Shown here: positions 34,776-47,333 of the stretch, one piece after another
How the letters are laid out: each line of letters begins with the position of its first letter
Numbering within the stretch: the first letter of the stretch is position 1
Source: Lottia gigantea
Lineage: Eukaryota > Mollusca > Gastropoda > Lottiidae
NCBI RefSeq assembly: GCF_000327385.1
Contig: NW_008709945.1
Location: 1,050,459-1,114,458, forward strand
Length of the DNA stretch: 64,000 bases
Direction of reading: 5' to 3'
Notes under the pieces: generated by a model
Told to the model about the DNA's origin: nothing
Seen by the model: only the letters and a program-made list of their open reading frames with translations
Databases searched by the model: none
Translations under genes and position numbers: made by a program

Positions 34776-37700
34776 AGTTGTTCTAATGACACCAGTGTCA
34801 ACAATAGGTTAATATCGTCAATTAAGATAGAATAACAAACAAACTGTGTGAGAGATGTGTAAATATGTCCTGGCTTGTTAGTCAATGATTTATTTTATAA
34901 TTTATCATTCAGTTGATAACCTGCCTAGTTTAATCTTTAATAGTAATACTATCGTTCTGTTTAACGATCAACGGTTAGGAGTGCTGACAGGACATGACAG
35001 AGAGGGGAAGGGGAGACGAGAGAAGCAGTGGCCGAGGCATCGTAACTTTTCCAGTGGCTCAACATCAGTGTGGGCCCGTTAATCTAATGCCTGTTAATGG
35101 AAGATCAAAATATTTCCATTTTCATTCATTTTCCCAGCTATTTCTGGGGGCTGGGAACTCCCTAAGGGTTTGGGGTCCGTGCAAATCGTTCAACCAGCAG
35201 ATTCTCAGATACATTGCATTTTCTTCTTTTTGTGAAAACAATTTGGCATTTAGTAGTATAGTAAGGCACTGAGTCGTACATCTAATTCCCATCTTTATCA
35301 TTGTCTTGATCTATTGACAGACTGTCATGTTTTCTATTCAAATTATCCCCTATCTCACTTCGGTCAAAAATGTCAATCAAAACTTCACCAAATTCGCATT
35401 TGAAATGCGAACTTTTGTTTAAATACACCTGAATCTATTGAGGTATCACAAACACTTATTACGTCACTTCCCCACCTCTACCAGACTTCTCTTACCATGT
35501 TACCTAGACTACGGACAGGTACGGATTGAATTTGTCAAAATGGACGCCTGACGTCTGAGGCAAATATTTTACCCACTTGAGTTGCGTATATCTTACACAC
35601 TGTGTGTTTGTATGGAACAGTTTGCAAACTGACATATAATTTCTTTATAAGCAATCGTCACAAAACGTTTGTAGTTTTTTCTTACGAAACGGCAAGGTTA
35701 AAGTAAGCAAACAGGCGTGATGTGGCCATTTTTCAGCTGCTTAAAAGATGAGAGAGGTAGTTAAGAAGGCAGAATTTTCACGTTGTACACACAATCTCCA
35801 CGTTTAGATTAAATGTGTTAATTTCTTACTAAGAGTTTGACAGGTTCATCATATTTTAAAACATTCAAATAAATATTTCATTAATGTTTGACACATATTT
35901 TAACCCGACAATAAATTACATAACATTTTAACAGGTAATATAGGTATCTTAACTTTGAATATTTCAAGGAATTTGATTGGTTAAACTGGAATATTTGTCG
36001 GCTTTAAAAAAGAAGGAATATATTTTTTCATTTTGTACACATTTTTTTATCTAGCAGATCATTTATTTGTGACCTTGGCCAGTGCTTTACATAGCAGTTT
36101 TATCACTTTCCTCACTCTTTTCACAACTATTTTTTATTATATTAAATTTAGTTCATACAATTTCAACACAAAGAAAAAAAATTCATTATAAAATATTCAT
36201 ATTTTTTCATATCAAATTCAGGCATGTTTTTTAATTCATTATTCCAAAATCTTTAGTTAAAGTTTATTATTTTTTAAAATCGATCATAAATTTAATTTGA
36301 TTCATGTTCATCATAAAATCTATGAAATATGAAATTTGTCCAAAATAAACACTGAATTAAAAATGAAAAGCACTTGTTAGTTTTGAGTTATCAATAGGGT
36401 TACTCAAGTTTTATATCACTCTGGTCATTTACTAGTTTGATATTCAAATAACTAGCCTTTTTATTCACTTTCTAAAGAATTGTACGGTTTTCAGATCTCT
36501 TACAAAGCATCTCAATAACGCTATACAAACATTGAAATACTCTCCTAGGCTAGAAGTCTGATAGAAGCACTTATAAAGCCACAGTTAATAATTTTGACAG
36601 CTCTGTGTAGAATAAAAAAGTTATGTTAGAAATATATGGGTGTGAAATTGAAAGAGAACTCGCTTCCATTCAACTTATTTCCCCGTCGTGAAAGGCCGTT
36701 ATTGTTCACCATAGAAAAGCTAGAGAGAAAAAATAACGAATATGGCTCAAGTTAAAATAATTTTACGGTTGGGATAATAAGTGAACGTCGCTCAAGGCGA
36801 AGGCAACGGTAATCAACTTTTTGAATAAAATGAATTCTAATTCAACGGTAAAATATTACAGATTATATTCTGATAATGTTCACTCACTTTACTCTACACA
36901 TCATGTCATTCTGCAATCGGTATTTTCAACGTTTTAATATTATTTTACCAACAAATTTGCGTTATAATTTTTATTACGATTTTTTCCGCGACCTATGCTT
37001 TCGGAAATGCCATGTGATATTGCTCCTCAAACCAATCACCTTACAGGTGACACAAAGATATCATGACACCGAAATCAGGTGTTTTAAAATATTAAAACAA
37101 TTTCGTTTCAATTTAAATACAGACCAACCATTGTCATACAAAATTTCACACTCCAATGCAAATGAGTTTCTTGTAAATTAAGGGACAATTTTGTAACATT
37201 AAGAAATTGCAACCTACAATTTAGACTCACATTTAGATTTCAAGATAGACTTTTAAAAATTTGTTTCACATCGTTTCACAAACATGCATTTAAAAAATTC
37301 AGTATTGAAATACATGTAAACGAAAAACGAAGCGTCGTGACCCCTTCTATTCATTGCCTAACATTTTGCTATATAGCCTACTTTGAAAAATTATTGAATA
37401 TATTTTCACAATTTGTATACTAAATTGGAAGCTAAAACTCAACTTTTGACGCGACTAAATTGTCATTGTCTAAAGATAAAAATGAAAATTGACATTATCA
37501 TTGTATTTATCTTGATTGAGACAATGTAATCTTGTAAAATAATGTCATATCTTGAATTTTGATATTTCTTGATAACACTGATTTCACCCAAAGACAAATA
37601 ATGATGTTGCAATAATTATCTTCAACTTTCTTTAACACCTGATGCTACTCTGCGAATGTGTTTGTCATCTCAGCATCCCTTTGGAGAGCTCACATATTTA

Positions 37701-37850
37701 TATAGGCATTTAAGTTAAGTGTCCACAAGCGATGCTAAGTACTAAGAAGAGTTAGCATACCCTAATACAGAGATGACATTAGACTTTCAATACATGACAA
37801 CAATGTAAACAACAAACAACGTTTCGGTAATAATACACTTACCTCTCACG
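34776..37850. other. AT-rich DNA, nothing assigned
   Basis: Open frames at 34885-35272 and 36876-37181 have no splice context or known domain, and I treat them as chance. Confidence 0.35.
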
Positions 37851-38230
37851 AAGCAGAGTTGTTTAGCTGTTAATTAATATCCTTTAAAAACTGTTCAACT
37901 TGTTTGAGAATTGAACTCAGTAATTTTTAGTACAGTTAAATAAGTCACCAATCTCGATTCAAAATCTTTGATCACGTTTAAGTCACTCGACAAGATCTGA
38001 TCAAAACTCTCCCCTCTTGATCGCCTTACAGTTCAATCGGGAAAATATAATACAAAGTTACTTTAAAGATTATTGAAAATGGAGTAAAAGTTCGGCTTAG
38101 CACCGTAAAATCAGCTTAGATGCTTTAAATGCAAGTAGAGTTCTGTAAGAATTCCTACCGTATCATACTCTTGTTAGACTGATAAACAAGTTAGGCTCCA
38201 CCTCTTAACTCTATCTTATCCAATCATAGC
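37851..38230 (-). promoter_or_regulatory. Weak candidate for an alternative Otx 5' exon
   Basis: On the minus strand, a strong donor (cttcgtgagAG/GTAAGTG at 37850) ends a stretch preceded about 370 bp upstream by a CCAAT-type 'atgattggataag'. It could be a non-coding first exon of Otx, splicing to 24260. It contains multiple stops and no long frame. Evidence is the donor match only. Confidence 0.15.
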
Positions 38231-39979
38231 GTCTTGTTCAAGTATGGACGTTCTTCAATATTCTTGCGCACGATAACTTTGGTGTATTTTAAAGACGCCT
38301 TAATATTGACCTCTGACCTTAACAAATTTGACTTTGTTTAATACATATTGAAGTACAATAAAATGATGAGTTTCTGCGAACAAAAATATTTAATTCCCTA
38401 ATCTGTTGTTCGATTTAAACGGGTTATTATGGGGGCGAAAACCATCTCGAATTATGCGTGCCAAGCAAGTAAATATGGGTATTTTTGCTAACCAAATACA
38501 AACTAAACTGTTTAACGTATTAAACTAAATAAGATCAGACGTTCTTAGCATGGATAAGACTTAATATTAAGAGCATACTTTATAAAACGACTATTCTCTT
38601 ACAATCCTACTATAAAACTACAGTCAATTTCAAACACAACGCATTTCAATTTTAACTTGGAACATAAAAGTAACATGTCTTAAACTTGTAAAACTTGGAA
38701 TAACAGGAACTTTGGAACAGTAAACGATAAGATTGGCATTAGGTTGTCATGTGATTAGGTACCAAAGCTGGATTTTGTCGTCTGTGATAATGCCGTAGCA
38801 TTATGGAAAAGTCGTTGCATTATTTTTCCATATACAGGATAATAAATTCAGTCCGTGTTTATGTGGCATCATTTCTGACTTTTTTGATGTGGAGGGTATT
38901 TTTTGAATCTGTGACATAAGTCTGCGACGAATAGTGAATCAGGAGTGGCATTGCTGTGGATACCTGCATATCATATTCTTGATGGATAAACGCGTTGCTT
39001 TATTGGTTTATGGTGTAAAAACTCCATGGAGTTAGCCTTTCAGTTCGACATGTTCTCGTGCGTAGGCTATAAATATTGTTATTCATTATATTTTTAAACA
39101 AATTCGTTAAACCAGAACTCAAAGAAGAAAAAATTGTCTTTTCAATTTTTGTGATAAGCAATATATAGAAACTGTGTTTTGCTTAAAGGGGATGTGGCTT
39201 AACTTAGTTTGTCAAGTCAAAACTGAGTAAGGAACTGACTTCCGGTTTAAAATACCACTTCCGGTATTCCGGCTTTTTAATACAGATTCTTACAAGATGC
39301 TTTTGTTTTTAGTAAATGATACAGTAAGGGGTGGGGTTGTCAAGTTTAAAATTTGAAATATCATTACGGTTTTCACAATAATTTCCTGTGAATGCAGGCA
39401 GCATAACTAATAATGAGATGTAGCTTTACTGTACACCAAGAGATCTCGTATTTCTGAAGTAAACATATCATTTTCTTTCCTTCATTAACCCTCTTTTCTT
39501 ATTTTATAATTAAAAGTGACGTGAATCTGTTATTTTCTCGTGATGGAGAGATTAGGTAATAATTATATTTTTATTGCAAATAGGCTTTGTCAAAAACTTT
39601 TGTCATTTTAATATTTCAAACGGACTATCATCTGAGCCTGAGTTTCATTGAACAGAGAAATTTAAATAGCCATTAACGGTACCATCTGAGACTTTAAAAG
39701 GATATTTTATAAAAAGCCTGAAGGCAGTAGTTAATATATTTTTTTATTTTCTCTCGAGAAATCTTCACATGGATCCCGTTAAAGAGGACATGATTTTTAT
39801 GATAGAAAATACAATTCATTTTTGAAATGGCTAGTCCTCTTAAATATGAAAAGTGTTCAGTGAAGTTTACAAAATTTTTTCTTGCCTTTTGTGCTATAAT
39901 GGACATGGTATTTTTCGCTCTTCATTGCCAAGAAAATTTACAAACAAGAAACGAAAGATAAAGAGATAGGTTGTGGACC
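38231..39979. other. AT-rich DNA with paired ETS-like sites
   Basis: Two 'cttccggt' motifs lie at about 39240-39265 ('gacttccggtttaaaatacc', then 'acttccggtattccgg'), 0.7 kb upstream of the possible first exon at 39980. Nothing else is assigned. Confidence 0.3.
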
Positions 39980-40033
39980 ATGGCGGTGATAATTACTCCC
40001 AAGCAGACGATGGGCGACACTGAAGCATTCTGG
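39980..40033 (+). CDS. Possible first exon of a gene nested in the Otx intron
   Basis: The ATG at 39980 has near-perfect Kozak context (gaccATGG). The 18 codons read M-A-V-I-I-T-P-K-Q-T-M-G-D-T-E-A-F-W, and a strong donor TTCTGG/GTAAGG follows in phase 0. G+C is about 52%, against about a third around it, like the Otx exons. I do not recognise the peptide. It lies on the strand opposite Otx, inside its inferred 31.6-kb intron. Open segments with compatible phases follow at 43636, 45608 and 47184, and these may be one gene. Beyond the donor the frame stops after seven more codons. Confidence 0.4.
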
Positions 40034-41033
40034 GTAAGGTACAATAAGCGATAAGATTAGACGTGCCAATGTTTGAAGTCGTCGCATACAATGTCATTTA
40101 ACAACTTTATAATGTAGTGCAAAATACAGCACTCGCTATTAGCTTATTTCACAAGTGTTAAAAAGTCGATTAAAATATCATATAAAATATATATAGATAT
40201 GCTTATTCACACACTGATTACGAATAAAGGTATTGGAAAATTTCTAAAGATTTTTAAAAAAAAATTCTATTTACACCCTTTCAAAGTATGTTATCCAACA
40301 TTTCTTTTCATTCTATAATTTCATATTAATTACTCTTCAAAAGTTTTCAATATTCTCTTATGTAAGTGAAATGAGCAAATAATTTGCTAGCGTGACGATG
40401 TTTTGTGAGAGTTAATGCCCGTGACAGAGCTGCAGAAAATGTCTAATGATGTCTGATAGGATATGTTTCAATGATAACTTTTCAAATACTTAATGTATAG
40501 AATAGGTCGATATGAGGTCTTATATCTAAATATCAGGCTATCCTATTTAATACAATTAGTTATAATCATTATTCATGCGAAACAAAATGTTAAAGGTTTA
40601 CTCTTGGTCAATAGATGTCTGGCAATTCACTCATGTATACAACATTCCAAAATATAACTGAGTCTAAGGGTCATATTTTGGCAATCGTATCTAAAGAGAA
40701 TATGTAGTGTACAGTCATCTGATTGCTAAATCACTTGTTTTTTTTTTAATTTTGAGTTAGTAACCTATCAGATTATTGTATATATCAAAATTTGAATTTA
40801 ATCTTGGATTAGGGTTCGGAACACTTAATTCATATCTGGATTACTTATTTATATTTTAGATGCAATAACGAATTGAATTGAATATAGAGACAAACTACTG
40901 TATCCTTGTCATTTGACTGATTAAGAAATCATTTTATATTTTTGAAGTACATCCATCTTGCTAAGTACATGGACACTGACAAAAACACAGAGAAATATTT
41001 CCGTGCTTTCTTGTAGCAAATTCCACTAAGTCC
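40034..41033. other. AT-rich DNA, nothing assigned
   Basis: Would be intron of the nested gene if that gene is real. Confidence 0.3.
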
Positions 41034-41083
41034 NNNNNNNNNNNNNNNNNNNNNNNNNNNNNNNNNNNNNNNNNNNNNNNNNN
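41034..41083. other. Assembly gap (50 N)
   Basis: Exactly 50 N, probably a placeholder of arbitrary length. It lies 170 bp from a 34-bp tandem array, the kind of sequence that breaks short-read assemblies. Confidence 0.99.
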
Positions 41084-41250
41084 GAAATGGTCGTAAACGC
41101 AAAAACTAAAAAAAAAAATAAAAATATAAAATCAGATAATTTTCAAGATGAAAAGGGAGATCGTTTTAGAAACTGTTACAATTTTTTGAAAAAGTTTTAT
41201 CAGGAATTTGTCAAGTAGTTAAAATATTTATCTCTAAAATCTTATCTTTA

Positions 41251-41676
41251 TAGTACAAGTTTATAGTAAATTTACAGTAGTAAATAGTGCAAGTTTATAG
41301 TAAATTTACAGTAGTAAATTGTACAAGTTTATAGTAAATTTACAGTAGTAAATAGTGCAAGTTTATAGTAAATTTACAGTAGTAAATAGTGCAAGTTTAT
41401 AGTAAATTTACAGTAGTAAATAGTGCAAGTTTATAGTAAATTTACAGTAGTAAATAGTACAAGTTTATAGTAAATTTACAGTAGTAAATAGTGCAAGTTT
41501 ATAGTAAATTTACAGTAGTAAATAGTACAAGTTTATAGTAAATTTACAGTAGTAAATAGTGCAAGTTTATAGTAAATTTACAGTAGTAAATAGTACAAGT
41601 TTATAGTAAATTTACAGTAGTAAATAGTACAAGTTTATAGTAAATTTACAGTAGTAAATAGTGCAAGTTTATAGTA
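41251..41676. repeat. Tandem array of ~12.5 copies of a 34-bp unit
   Basis: The unit starts 'tagtgcaagtttatagtaaa' and continues 'tttacagtagtaaa', almost invariant except for 'tagtgc' versus 'tagtac' (one copy has 'ttgtac'). Each unit contains the perfect palindrome GTAAATTTAC. The high identity suggests recent expansion or homogenisation. The copy number in the assembly may be wrong, given the gap nearby. Confidence 0.93.
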
Positions 41677-43635
41677 GTTTGGTAGCGGCAAAAGATAAAT
41701 TTTTAGTCTTTTATAATGGTCATTAGCATGTATGGTATGAAAAGTGCTACCAATATTGATAAAGACGGCTAAAACGACGGAAAATAATATATTTATACCA
41801 TCATAACCATTTCATTTTTAATGTGTTCTTTTGCAAGGAATAAATAAAAATGTTTAATATACCCTTTACCATGTACAGTGAGTGCAGTTAGTCAGTCAGT
41901 CAATCGGTACAAGTTATCTCGTGGTGATGTAATGTCATTTTTATGTCATCAAACAGGACAAAAAATTGTTTATTTCTTTCTCCTTTGTTGACATTGATAT
42001 GTCCGTATATCATTGTAAAGGAAGTTAAGGCACAGCGGGGGGTATCTGTTTTTAGATTTGAGGAAATTAATACTTTTTGTACCCTTCTATTTAAAGTGAC
42101 CAATGTTTGTTTATATCTAAACGTAAGATATCCTCAGAAGAATAACGAGAATATTTGACGCCGAAAAATTCAAAAACTATACAAAAATCGTGCGATATTA
42201 TCGTATCGAACAATATAACGTCAGATTTCTGAGGACTTAGTGATATCAAATTTTAAATATGCAGCTACGAAAGTTCAGAGGATGCTAATTCTTACAGAAA
42301 CATTTCTAGTTCAGAATAACAACCATTATTAAATTAATAATGGAAATACAGTACAGCGACGTCGTTTTTTATTTAAAATAGGCAAAAAATTTATATACAG
42401 AACAAAAAAACCTTTTAAAAACAGTAATCAGTTCCCAATAATTGGTATATACTTATATTTCAAGAAAAATCCATTTTAAGATCAAAATTGTAGTTTGTAA
42501 TTAAAATATTAATTTATTGATTGTTAAATACTCCAAATTTCATCTTTTATCGCTTTTAGTGAGTATTTATCTTTAAAGATGTTCAATTAAATAGAAATAA
42601 TTACTTAAAAGATGCTTCCATTTTGATGTCGCATGTCTCCAAATTAAAAGTTTTGACAACAATTTTGATAGTTTGGATCCAAATTAAAAATGTTGTTATT
42701 TAAGTGAACCTCGCGTGTCAGAAAGACACTTTAAGTGCGATGTTGTAGTTTCTACAATCAGATAAAAATTCCTCAAACAACGTTACAGATTTTACAATTA
42801 TCATCGATACATGGTTTTGAAAAAGATATATTGTGGTTGTGTAATAACTATTAATAAAATTAACTGTTAGAATGAGGAAAAGCCTAAACCAAGAGCCCTA
42901 CTCCTTAAAAATTTATAGAAATTTATTCAAAAAATATGGCAGATAATTTTTATGTAATTGCGAAAGACCGTTATATTTCAGTTTAATTTAAATATAGGGT
43001 GGAATGCCATGTCATGTCATAAATTGAAAGGTATAATACTTTACATGTATATATATATTAGTTTAAATCTATTGTATAACAAAATAGTTCAGTTGCATTT
43101 AAAAAATATATAGAATGGCCATAATTATATCGCATTTAATGTCTAACAAGAAAAAGGTATGGACAAACGAACGCAAGCCCTAATAATAGTATGATAATTA
43201 TTATTTTTGTAACACCTACAAATGAATATGATTGTATAACAGTGGTGTTTAATCACCCTGCTACATTAATACACCTGTATCATTATTCATAATCGCTCTC
43301 ATAATCATACCTTATAATTCCTATTCTAATCCACATTACCAAATCTAATCCCGATTACTGCTACGTAACTGACTCAAAAACGTAACTAATGTCGAATGTT
43401 TTCAACGAAAGGAGAAAATTAGGCATAATATCGATATTAAAAATGTTTTGAAGATTGTTGTCTGAATTTGTAAAGGAACTATCACAAATAGTTTTAGATT
43501 TCCATAGTTTAGATTCTGGCCTTTTCAAGAGTTTTGGAGGGGAATGTTGAAAATGCCCTGTTATTCCAGGACAATTGATGCCATGGCGCCATTATTTTCT
43601 TTAAAAATCTGTGGAAAGCTAATCCTTTTCCAAAG
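41677..43635. other. AT-rich DNA, nothing assigned
   Basis: A GC-richer patch at 42005-42065 (gaagttaaggcacagcgggg) is open in one frame but has no good splice sites. Confidence 0.3.
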
Positions 43636-43694
43636 TTAAGAATCATACCACATAGTACATGTACCAGGAATATGGTGACTAGGGTGGTTGAAAG
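43636..43694 (+). CDS. Weak internal exon candidate of the nested gene
   Basis: From acceptor ccttttccaaag to donor GAAAG/GTAACA, 59 nt enter in phase 0 and leave in phase 2. They encode L-R-I-I-P-H-S-T-C-T-R-N-M-V-T-R-V-V-E. The phases fit the exon at 39980 (exit 0) and the one at 45608 (entry 2). Acceptor and donor are only fair, and the peptide is unrecognised. It could be coincidence. Confidence 0.18.
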
Positions 43695-45607
43695 GTAACA
43701 AGTTACTATCCAACAGAAGACAGTGGCACAGGTTTAAAGCAATGTTCACGAATGTTAAGGTTAATATGTTAAAATGGTCTAATATCAGTCTAAAGCTAAC
43801 TTCAGATTCGTATATTTCATATATCTTCAAGTCCATAAAATAACCAAAAGAATAATGTGAAAACGCGAATATCAAGTAATTTGAGAAGGAAATTTCCATG
43901 AAAGTATAGAGGCAAGTCTGAACCAATATTCAACTGAAAGCTAATCTTTAAGAGTATTTTGATCAGAAGCCAATATCGTTGACAAATCCTCGATATTAGC
44001 AAATAATAGAGTAGTAGAAAAGGACAAGGGGCTGTTGACAAAATACCTGGATTAACTCTAGTAGGATTACAACATACCAAGGTACTATAAGACACCTTAT
44101 AGAGATAATCCGTTCTAATCCCTCACTAAATATCAATATTAATAAATAGATCTACTTCATTAAACAGTTAGTTCTCATTTTATACCCAATAATACAGCGA
44201 CATGGAAATATTCAGTTTTCTTGTCTGTCGGATTACATGAAATTTATAATATTAAAAAAAAATAGAAAATAGAACGAATGTGCTAAATATAGGAAGACAA
44301 AATCTTTAGATTATTTTCATTTTAAATCACACAATAGACTGCATTATCATTTTATCAGATTGGATCAGAAATATATGCCAATTCTAAATACTGGAATTTT
44401 AATCAATATTGAAAATTTAATACATTGACAAAGGAATTTGTAAGGAATTTTTCTGATTTTTCACTTGTATCGGGGACACTTAGAACTTCTAATTGCACCA
44501 TTCTGATTCCATATCCGAGGTCTTGGGTTCCTGAAACTCTAGAAGTTATCGACCAAGACGTTACTTTAAAATTTTGTATCCAGGTCCAATGGTTTTTACT
44601 TCAGTGAACATAATCTAGTCCAACTTCTGTAGAATTTCAGGAACCACAGACGTCATGCATTGTGTACACATGTATGTAAAAGCTTCACGTGTCACCGAGC
44701 CTTTAAGTTTGCTTTTACATTCCCCAGTACATGTATATTTTTGGTCATTTTAAACTTTTTATATAATACTGATGCCTCGATCTGCGCATTCGAGTAACTC
44801 CCAATCCTTAAACTAATAATGATTATCATTAACTGTCATTAACTATTCTAAAATCGACATTGATTATATTATTGACTTAGTCAACACGTTACACAAATAT
44901 TTCAAGTAGGTCGACGCTCAACTTTCAAAATTTCACATATGTTCATGTTAAAATACAGTCTCCTTATCAAAATATTTCAGTTACTGGCTTTACAGAATTG
45001 TCAGTTTTCTGTAGTTTTCATGATAGTTCTTATAGGAATATTTGCAATACTTTACTTTAAATGACATTTTGTACTATCATTGTTGGGCTTGCAAAAAAAA
45101 TTAATCAATCCATTTTAAAACAAATGAAATTTTGTAATTTCGTTTCATTCTAAAAAGAAAATTTCTGTAATTAGTCAATATCATCAAAAGTTTGTAATAA
45201 ACACAAATTATCTCCATTTTCTATATGTATATCAAATAGTGCCATAACTGATAATATCAAAAGCCCTAGAAAAATCATCTAACATAACGGTGCTTTTAAC
45301 TCTAGACAGTATCTTGATGATAAGTACTATAGAATCCTAGACTCTAATGATATAAAAATGACCAGACCTGGGATAATCTGGATTTAGGATCAAAGAAAAC
45401 AAGTTGTTGAAAATATGTTAATTTACTCGAATATCAAGTACGTTTCGAATGGAGAATAGCATATTTAAAACCGATTGTTGTGATGGTATATTTTCGTCCA
45501 AGCAAATATGTTACTCTGTGGTTGAGATGGTCAACTTTTCAACAATACTGGAGAGTGCACACAGCTGAAATTGTTCAGTAATAAATGTATAACATAAACA
45601 ATATCAG
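43695..45607. other. AT-rich DNA, nothing assigned
   Basis: An open frame at 44425-44607 has no splice support and I do not count it as a gene. Confidence 0.3.
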
Positions 45608-45720
45608 TAATGTGGACTCTCTGAAGGACACGCCGAGCTTAGAAACCAAGGCGCAGATGGTCATCAGATTGTCCGGAAGGATGAGCATACCCTATCTCGA
45701 TAGCGATGCGTATATTCTGT
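45608..45720 (+). CDS. Probable exon of an unrecognised nested gene
   Basis: 113 nt of about 50% G+C stand out from AT-rich flanks. They encode N-V-D-S-L-K-D-T-P-S-L-E-T-K-A-Q-M-V-I-R and then L-S-G-R-M-S-I-P-Y-L-D-S-D-A-Y-I-L. The donor CTGT/GTAAGA at 45721 is strong (phase 1 exit). The acceptor aatatcag lacks a good pyrimidine tract. Alternatively, an in-frame ATG at 45585, just after a stop, could make this a first exon. The phase-1 exit matches the phase-1 entry of the exon at 47184. I do not recognise a domain. Composition and codon choice resemble the Otx exons more than the chance frames nearby. Confidence 0.38.
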
Positions 45721-46271
45721 GTAAGAGCTTACAAAATTTTAACAAAAGTTTAACAAAGGTGCACTTTGTGGTATGGCCTTTGTTATGTAAAAACGATTGC
45801 ATTCTGAAGCGCATATTAATTATTTTTGTCAAAACCCCCTGAATTATAAATGCAGCAAATTCAAATGAAAGTTTGTCAATTGATGCATATTAAGTGTGGC
45901 TTTTCCAGTTCAAAAATTATATTCAGGGTGTGTTATTATATTTTCATGGGATTCACATGAATACATTTTATACTAGATTGATGACATCTGGAAAGGTGTT
46001 TCCCCTATTTAAAATAAAATCAATTTTTCATCCTGATCACAAAAACCAACAAACATGACCTTAAACTCACGAGTATCTTATAAACAGTATACAAATGTAA
46101 ATTTTATGGCATTAAAATGCACTTGGAATATGGGCGAGATGTCAATAGCATCGCACCTGAACATAACTTTTTTTTTAACTTCAACACAAAAGAGTTCAAC
46201 AAAACCCAAAGTCATTTCCGGTTTGTGCTATCATCATATCAATGCATTTTTTCGTCTTTTTCTTACAGCTA

Positions 46272-46370
46272 ATGTATCTATTGAGTGTTAAAAGATGACA
46301 CTAGTATAATGGAAACAAGTCTGAATATTTTTCAGCGTCTAGTGTCACCATGGAGACGATAGAGCCTGAT
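46272..46370 (+). other. Two alternative acceptors with very short open pieces
   Basis: A strong acceptor (tttttcgtctttttcttacag, near 46269) would read a few residues to a stop when joined in phase 1. A second (gaatatttttcag, near 46335) would give a 35-nt microexon including 'caccatgg' and a GTATGA donor. Both accept the phase-1 exit of 45720, as does 47184, so alternative splicing or chance is possible. Confidence 0.15.
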
Positions 46371-47183
46371 GTATGAAATATGGTATATAAAGGGTTAATC
46401 CTCTCTTGATCTCAATATCAATAGAAATACGAGAGAGATAGAGTCTATCAAAATGATAATATTATTGTTATATTATTGAGTACAAATAAATAATACTTCA
46501 ACTCTTTTCAATCATAATTTATTTCTTGACTCTACAGGTGATTTATAGCTTCACTCTGTCGGAATTTTAACTCTACAAATTACAGAGTCTACTAGTAACA
46601 TTTGAATTTTCAACGCCTCCATTTTGAATATATGTCCATCACTTTGGTGATGGTGATGGTGTATATTTGTTAATCTTTTTCATATGTTTGAAGGCATAAA
46701 AAATCCTTGTACAAGCAAAGGGATGAGATGAAGAAAATGGGAGGGGATGACGTCTTCATTTTAATTACCGGACTTAAAATCTTGTTCTTGAAAATGTCGA
46801 ATATTTCCTAGAAAAAAAACTAGCACCGAGTATAGGTAACAGTTTTAAAAAATTACAGGCATTCCCTCGACTCGTTGTCTTCTGTTCAAACGTTACTGAC
46901 AATTGAAATCTCATGAGATCTCGTGAGAAGATAAGTTATTTGAAGTAGATGAATAATGTATAGGATACTTAACTTGAGACAACGATTTGAATGTCGTCGA
47001 CTTCCTAAATTCAAGAGCCCCCGAGTAGACGCATTGGGAAATTTAATGCCATGAAATTTTTTTTGGATAACTGAAAGCCTTTGAAAAATAGTTTTCATGT
47101 ATTCTATAATGGAAAAATTTAAAATGGTAGGCTACATAGCAGATATCATGTGATTGTCTATCTACTATTCTTCTCTATTCCAG

Positions 47184-47333
47184 CCCCCCCCTCCACCCCC
47201 CAAAAAAATTCCAAATCTGCGAATAGAATTGAAGAAACAAAACTTACATTTGATAAAGAAGAATTTGCCGTTAATTTTGGAAAGCCATTTCATTACACAG
47301 AGTTTAAAATACAAGAATGTAAAAGTTTGCCTG
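47184..47333 (+). CDS. Probable exon of an unrecognised nested gene
   Basis: One of the best acceptors in the window (tactattcttctctattccag, ending 47183) is followed by 150 nt open in phase 1, ending at a perfect donor GCCTG/GTGAGA (phase 1 exit). The peptide starts Pro-rich (P-P-S-T-P-Q-K-N-S-K) and continues S-A-N-R-I-E-E-T-K-L-T-F-D-K-E-E-F-A-V-N and then F-G-K-P-F-H-Y-T-E-F-K-I-Q-E-C-K-S-L-P. Entry phase matches the exit of 45608-45720. A second frame is also open across this exon, but its composition (Lys/Leu/Asn-rich) is less protein-like. The C8 run at the exon start is prone to sequencing error. The family is not recognised. Confidence 0.42.

Noticed and set aside
39016-39040. 'ggtgtaaaaactccatggag' as another SINE fragment
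   Set aside because: Only about 20 bases resemble the SINE tail. Too short to separate from chance.
44425-44607. 60-codon + strand frame with a GC-richer middle
   Set aside because: Its only donor (CAG/GTCCAA) is weak and there is no phase link to the neighbouring candidate exons.
46381-46400. Strong TATA-like 'ggtatataaaggg'
   Set aside because: No start codon or exon with support follows. TATA-like strings are common in this composition.
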